From Bacteroidota bacterium (GTDB lineage Bacteria; Bacteroidota; Bacteroidia; Chitinophagales; Chitinophagaceae), in the NCBI GenBank assembly GCA_023386555.1, contig JAEWJK010000009.1, positions 124,001 to 188,000 on the forward strand: 64,000 nucleotides of DNA, read 5' to 3'. The first letter of the stretch is position 1; each line of letters starts with the position of its first letter. The translations under genes were made by a program, and so were the position numbers. Positions 59,632 through 64,000 of the stretch are shown here, in pieces. The notes under the pieces are model-generated. The model made no database searches. It saw nothing but the letters and a program-made list of their open reading frames with translations, and was not told the DNA's origin.

Positions 59632-61500
59632 ATGGCTAAGATCAGTATTAATATAGCAACGGGAAGTCTGCAAAAAGAAGAAATGATTGTTGGGATTGAT
59701 TTGGGTACAACCAATAGTCTTGTTGCTATCATTCATCCTGATACAAAAAAGCCTGTTGCATTAAAAGAACACGACAGCAGCAGCCTTGTTCCAAGTGTTA
59801 TTCATTTTGATGAAAATGCTAACGCAGTTGTTGGTGAAACAGCCAAACAATTTCTCGAATCTGATCCGGCCAACACAATCTTTTCTGCAAAAAGGTTGAT
59901 GGGTAAAAGCTTTAATGACATCAAAGAAAATGCATCTTTTTTTACTTATAAAGTGATTGATGATGACACTGAAAGCCTGGTAAAGGTGCAGGTAGGCAAT
60001 AAGTTTTATTCACCAATCGATCTTTCATCTTACATCTTAAAAGAACTAAAACAAAGAGCTGAACACATTCTTAAAACGCCTGTTACAAAAGCTGTGATCA
60101 CTGTCCCTGCTTATTTTAATGATGCACAACGTCAAGCTACAAGAGATGCCGGAAAGTTAGCTGGTCTTGATGTATTAAGAATAGTGAACGAACCCACTGC
60201 TGCAAGTCTTGCTTACGGCTTAGGATTGGAGAAAGAAGGTGAGCAAACCATTGCTGTCTATGATCTTGGTGGAGGAACATTTGATATTTCTATCCTAAAG
60301 ATCACTAATGGCATTTTTGAAGTACTCAGCACAAATGGAGATACCTATTTAGGTGGTGATGATATGGATCGCAGCATCATGAAACATTGGATGCAGCGAT
60401 CCGGCATTACGGAAGAAGAATTGTCCGGCAACCAACAATTATCTCAGTCACTTCGGTTAAAAGCTGAAGCTGCAAAAAAATGGCTCAGTAACAACGATCA
60501 TTTTTCTGATGAATTGAACGGCGACAAGTTAGAGATCAGTTTACCTGAGTTCGAATCGTTAATCCAACCCTTGATCGACAGAACGATCACCAGTTGTAAA
60601 AATGCACTGAAAGATGCCAATCTTTCTGCAAAAGATATTGAAGATGTTGTAATGGTTGGTGGAAGTACAAGAGTTCCTGCTATTAAAAAAGCAGTGAGCG
60701 ATTTTTTTGGAAGACAAGTGCATGATGAAGTAAATCCTGATGAAGTAGTTGCCCTAGGTGCTGCCATACAGGCAGATATTCTTGCCGGAAATAATAAAGA
60801 TTTTTTATTGCTTGATATTACTCCATTAAGTCTCGGCATTGAAACAATGGGAGGTTTGATGGACGTTTTAATTCCACGTAATTCAAAAATTCCAACCAAA
60901 GTTGGCAGACAATATACTACACATAAAGATGGACAAAGTGGAATGAGGATTTCTGTTTACCAAGGTGAAAGAGACCTGGTGAAGGATAATCGTAAACTGG
61001 CCGAATTTAATCTCACCAATATTCCAGGAATGCCTGCAGGTTTGCCGAAAGTGGAAGTGAGTTTTCTTATTAATGCTGATGGAATTTTATTAGTTAAGGC
61101 GAAAGAGTTAAGAAGTGGTGTTGAACAAGAAATTGAAGTAAAACCGCAATATGGAATAACAGATGCAGATGTTGAAAGAATGTTGCTTGAAAGCATCACT
61201 CATGCAAAGGATGACATTGCCACCAGGGCTTTAGTTGAAGCAAGAACAGAAGGAGAACAGATATTACAGGTTACAGAGAATTTCATCACGAAGAATGCTT
61301 CTTTATTAAGTAGTGAAGAGCTTACGAATACGGCTTCAGCAATGCAGGCACTTCAGATGGCTTTAACAATGGAAGACAAAGATCTCATTCATACCAAAAT
61401 CGAAGAATTGAATGAGATATCCAGACCTTTTGCAGAAAGAGCAATGGATAAAGCTGTTTCTGAAGCCCTGAAAGGAAGATCATTGGAAGATGCATCGTAA
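59632..61500 (+). CDS. hscA: Hsp70-type Fe-S assembly chaperone HscA
   Basis: A 622-residue Hsp70 protein. An N-terminal extension ('MAKISINIATGSLQKEEMIV') precedes the nucleotide-binding domain: phosphate-1 'GIDLGTTNSLVA', 'AKRLMGKSFNDI', connect-1 'TVPAYFNDAQRQATRDAG', and phosphate-2 'VYDLGGGTFDISIL'. The substrate-binding domain starts about residue 385 ('DITPLSLGIETMGG'). The extension, length and 'FSAKRLMGKS' stretch favour HscA over DnaK. HscA normally helps IscU, but no iscU or hscB is in the window. Confidence 0.88.
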   Translation: MAKISINIATGSLQKEEMIVGIDLGTTNSLVAIIHPDTKKPVALKEHDSSSLVPSVIHFDENANAVVGETAKQFLESDPANTIFSAKRLMGKSFNDIKENASFFTYKVIDDDTESLVKVQVGNKFYSPIDLSSYILKELKQRAEHILKTPVTKAVITVPAYFNDAQRQATRDAGKLAGLDVLRIVNEPTAASLAYGLGLEKEGEQTIAVYDLGGGTFDISILKITNGIFEVLSTNGDTYLGGDDMDRSIMKHWMQRSGITEEELSGNQQLSQSLRLKAEAAKKWLSNNDHFSDELNGDKLEISLPEFESLIQPLIDRTITSCKNALKDANLSAKDIEDVVMVGGSTRVPAIKKAVSDFFGRQVHDEVNPDEVVALGAAIQADILAGNNKDFLLLDITPLSLGIETMGGLMDVLIPRNSKIPTKVGRQYTTHKDGQSGMRISVYQGERDLVKDNRKLAEFNLTNIPGMPAGLPKVEVSFLINADGILLVKAKELRSGVEQEIEVKPQYGITDADVERMLLESITHAKDDIATRALVEARTEGEQILQVTENFITKNASLLSSEELTNTASAMQALQMALTMEDKDLIHTKIEELNEISRPFAERAMDKAVSEALKGRSLEDAS

Positions 61501-61547
61501 AGATTATTATTTTCTCTGAAGCACTTCGCTTATTTTGGTTCTGAATA

Positions 61548-62951
61548 ATGATAAACTATTCTTATTTTTCATACACAAGAGTGATTGCTGCTGTTGTTTT
61601 ATTCGCAGGAGTAATTTTATTCTGGCCGGGTAATCTTTATTTTTTAAACGATGACTTTCTTCATTTATATCTGACCAGTCAGGGTCACTGGCTGCAGCAA
61701 AATTCGTTTAGACCAGTCTGTGATCTTTCCATGTGGATCGATTATAAGATATGGGGATTGAATGCTGTAGGTTTTCATCTCACTAATACTTTATTGCATC
61801 TTATTACTACATTTTTAGTGTACAGATTTTCATTTCGATTCCTGGAAAAATATCATCAGCCGGCCATTGCAAGTTCACATGCAATACTGATTGCTGCTAT
61901 CTTTTTTGTGTATGCTTTTCATGCAGAAACCATTTATTGGGTGATTGGAAGATCATCAAGCCTCGGTGCAATATTCTTTTTACTAAGTGGTATTTTCTAT
62001 CTGCGAAGAAACGTTGCAACAAAGTATATTGTCTTTTCACTGCTGATGTTTGTTGTAGGATTGCTTACCTATGAATCAGTTTGGATAATGCCTATAGTAA
62101 TTGCAATACTCTCCTGGATGGATGTGAAATCACAAACGACTAGCTGGAAAAAGGAAAGCAAATATGTGATCACAGGAATAGTAGTGCTGATTGTATATTT
62201 TATCATTCGGTACATTGCCATTCAACAGTTCATTGCCAGTTACGAAGGAGAACGATTTATAAACTTCGATATAAAGGGATTGTCTTTAAATTTTGTAAAG
62301 CTTATTCTTCGTTCATTTTCCCGTCAATCTGGAGATTTTTATTTGATCGTACTTGCATTTTTGATTGGTGCAACTGCCCTAGCCAGTTTTCTTTTTACAA
62401 GAAAGAAGATGTTGGTCATCGGAACTTTATTGTTGTGGTTATGTACTTACATTCCTTATCTATCTTTAGGCATTGACACATTTGGAAGTGAAAGCGAACG
62501 ATATCTATATCTGCCCAGCATTTTTCTCTGCATTATGATTGGCATCGGAATAGTGAATGCAGCCAGGGTTTATAAATATGTCATCAGTTTACTATTCTTC
62601 TTTGTACATATTCTTTTTATGTATCAAAACAGGGTGGCTTACAAAACAGCTTCAGCTGTTACAGCAGCAACGGTAAAAGAATTGAAAAACTTAGCCGGTA
62701 ATCAAACCATATATGTATTGCAACTTCCGCAGGAAAATAATGGTGCCTTGATCTTCCGGCTGGGATTTGAAGCTGCAGTAAAATTATATGTCGATTCTTC
62801 TACTAAAGTGGTGGTTGTTTCTAAGTATGATGGCAATTATTCTTTCTTCAATGGAGTAAGCGAACAAAACTGGATCGATGGTTTACCAGGCGAAAACGGT
62901 AAAGATGCTGTGATGGATTTTGGTAACAGTTCACTTACGATTTACCGGTAG
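61548..62951 (+). CDS. multi-pass membrane glycosyltransferase-like protein (GT-C/GT39 type)
   Basis: A 467-residue protein with about ten membrane helices. An early extracytoplasmic acidic loop 'NDDFLHLYLTSQGHWL' and 'SMWIDYKIWGLNAVGFHLTNTLLHLITT' (61728-61810) resemble the GT-C lipid-sugar transferase layout (GT39/GT83/Wzy-like). The C-terminal tail is soluble ('VKELKNLAGNQTIYVLQLPQE'). Substrate and linkage are unknown; it probably uses polyprenyl-phosphate sugars. Its end overlaps the convergent GT2 gene by 17 bp. Confidence 0.75.
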   Translation: MINYSYFSYTRVIAAVVLFAGVILFWPGNLYFLNDDFLHLYLTSQGHWLQQNSFRPVCDLSMWIDYKIWGLNAVGFHLTNTLLHLITTFLVYRFSFRFLEKYHQPAIASSHAILIAAIFFVYAFHAETIYWVIGRSSSLGAIFFLLSGIFYLRRNVATKYIVFSLLMFVVGLLTYESVWIMPIVIAILSWMDVKSQTTSWKKESKYVITGIVVLIVYFIIRYIAIQQFIASYEGERFINFDIKGLSLNFVKLILRSFSRQSGDFYLIVLAFLIGATALASFLFTRKKMLVIGTLLLWLCTYIPYLSLGIDTFGSESERYLYLPSIFLCIMIGIGIVNAARVYKYVISLLFFFVHILFMYQNRVAYKTASAVTAATVKELKNLAGNQTIYVLQLPQENNGALIFRLGFEAAVKLYVDSSTKVVVVSKYDGNYSFFNGVSEQNWIDGLPGENGKDAVMDFGNSSLTIYR

Positions 62952-63963
62952 AAATTATTTCTGAATATTTCTTTTTTCCTGCAAGAAAATACTGTGCAAT
63001 AATGGAATGTTTAAATACACCTGGAATAGATGTTAGTGCTATTCTTTTAGCAGGATAGTCAGGCTTTTCCGAAAATATCCATTTTAAAAAAGCACCATAA
63101 GCTTTCAATACTGCAAGAGCATTTCTTCCTTCACCTTTAATCAGGAAAAAAGCAACACTCACCATATCTGTTAGAAACCTTACCGGTAGCCACCATATCT
63201 TGTAAGGCACAGGTGCATTTCTGGCACACATCACAAGGTTGTTCCTGAAATTGTAATAAGTCTTTCGCGGAGATTGATAAGATAAACTTCCACCACCTAC
63301 GTGATATACAACAGACTCATTGCAGCAATACACTTTATATCCTGCAGCATGAAATTTCCAGGACATATCTATCTCTTCAAAATGCATGAAGAAATATTCG
63401 TACATGCCATTTACTTCTATATAAACCGAACGTCTGATCAATGAACAAGCCCCACCACTCCAAAACACTTCAGCAGTGGGATATTGATTTTCATCTTTCT
63501 CAACTGTATCAAAAATTCTTCCCCTGCAAAAAGTATATCCTAACACGTCAATCATTCCTCCACAAGCACCACCATGTTCAAACATTTCCTTTTGATGAAA
63601 GGCTAACATTTTACTTTGGCAGATAGCAATTCTTTCATCTTGTTCCATCAATGCAACCAACGGTTCTAAAAATCCGGTGGTCACTTCAACATCCGAGTTC
63701 AACATTAATAAATATGGCTCCTGCATTTTTTCAAATGCATAATTGTAACCTCCGGCAAAACCAAGATTACCTCCTGTTTCAATGATCTTTACCCATGAAT
63801 GATTGCTTCTCACAAATTCAAGTGAGTCATCACTACTGGCATTATCAATTACATAAACTGTATAATTTGAATAGGAGAGATGCTGCAAAAAAGGAAGAAA
63901 CTGCTCAAGATATTTCCTGCCATTCCAATTTAAAATTCCAATGCCGACTGCAGGTTTGTTCAT
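62935..63963 (-). CDS. family 2 glycosyltransferase
   Basis: A 342-residue protein. It has the GT2 fold 'AVGIGILNWNGRKYLEQFL', 'YVIDNASSDDSLEF', 'GGNLGFAGGYNYAFE' and the metal-binding DxD region 'LMLNSDVEV'. The acceptor-side 'FWSGGACSLIRRSVYIEVNG' and 'FEEIDMSWKFHAAGYKV' follow, as in rhamnosyltransferase-like enzymes. A hydrophobic C-terminal stretch may contact the membrane. It may build a surface polysaccharide with the upstream GT-C protein (inference). Confidence 0.9.
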   Translation of the reverse strand: MNKPAVGIGILNWNGRKYLEQFLPFLQHLSYSNYTVYVIDNASSDDSLEFVRSNHSWVKIIETGGNLGFAGGYNYAFEKMQEPYLLMLNSDVEVTTGFLEPLVALMEQDERIAICQSKMLAFHQKEMFEHGGACGGMIDVLGYTFCRGRIFDTVEKDENQYPTAEVFWSGGACSLIRRSVYIEVNGMYEYFFMHFEEIDMSWKFHAAGYKVYCCNESVVYHVGGGSLSYQSPRKTYYNFRNNLVMCARNAPVPYKIWWLPVRFLTDMVSVAFFLIKGEGRNALAVLKAYGAFLKWIFSEKPDYPAKRIALTSIPGVFKHSIIAQYFLAGKKKYSEIISTGKS

Positions 63964-64000
63964 GATCTGTTTGATTCAGAAATGCGGGATATGTATTTTC

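Noticed and set aside
1..64000. rRNA, tRNA, tmRNA, RNase P, riboswitch or CRISPR
   Set aside because: No intergenic gap exceeds ~430 bp and none showed a fold or consensus that I could support by eye.

Overview
This window is ordinary-looking chromosome from a Bacteroidota bacterium, most likely a member of the Chitinophagaceae. The taxonomic call is inference. It rests on low GC, starts mostly without Shine-Dalgarno sequences, several copies of the Bacteroidota -7 promoter motif TAnnTTTG just before genes, and type IX secretion (T9SS) genes (PorW/SprE, a PorV/PorQ family protein, a PorU2-like C25 peptidase, a T9SS C-terminal sorting domain). The eukaryotic/archaeal-style ProRS and the fold families present (DUF4345, DUF6702, CD225 with DUF2752) fit the same group. 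I see no rRNA, tRNA, CRISPR array, phage or insertion sequence.

Layout. 1-4.6 kb: the 3' part of an M16 peptidase gene, then outer-membrane proteins and a lipoprotein on the minus strand. 5-7.3 kb: proS, then a CD225/DUF2752 membrane pair. 7.3-14.2 kb: an envelope cluster with a divergent RDD gene followed by SpoIIM, a multi-pass membrane protein, DUF4129, DUF4350, MoxR ATPase and DUF58, with tight or overlapping junctions. 14.3-20.9 kb: methyltransferase, glmM, a tiny T9SS-sorted protein, cysteine desulfurase, katG. 21-30 kb: a frameshifted acetyltransferase, a TauE exporter, small hypotheticals, an RRM protein, a histidine kinase with a CheY-like regulator and OmpA lipoprotein, a Crp/Fnr regulator with DUF4345, a lysine-rich protein, and Mrp. 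30-41 kb: MtaB, PBP1A, PorW/SprE, an atpZ-like cluster, SprT, sucC, YceI. 41.5-52.5 kb: a run of small hypothetical genes including a 49-residue membrane protein, penicillin acylase, M1 peptidase, DUF6702, ispH, acetyltransferase, alpha/beta hydrolase, tyrS. 53-64 kb: a PorV/PorQ-type protein plus the 1693-residue PorU2-like peptidase, RDD, hscA and two glycosyltransferases.

The genes mix housekeeping (proS, tyrS, glmM, sucC, ispH, mtaB, iron-sulfur assembly) with envelope biogenesis and T9SS secretion. The most noteworthy items are a dispersed intergenic repeat family with short and long forms (about seven copies), a one-base frameshift in an AAC(3)-I-like acetyltransferase, terminator hairpins embedded inside the opposing gene at convergent pairs, an orphan T9SS sorting-domain protein, the SpoIIM-MoxR-DUF58 cluster, the PorV/PorU2 pair, and a small two-to-three-gene operon at 41.5-42.2 kb. 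None of these amounts to a demonstrated new system; each is flagged with a way to test it.
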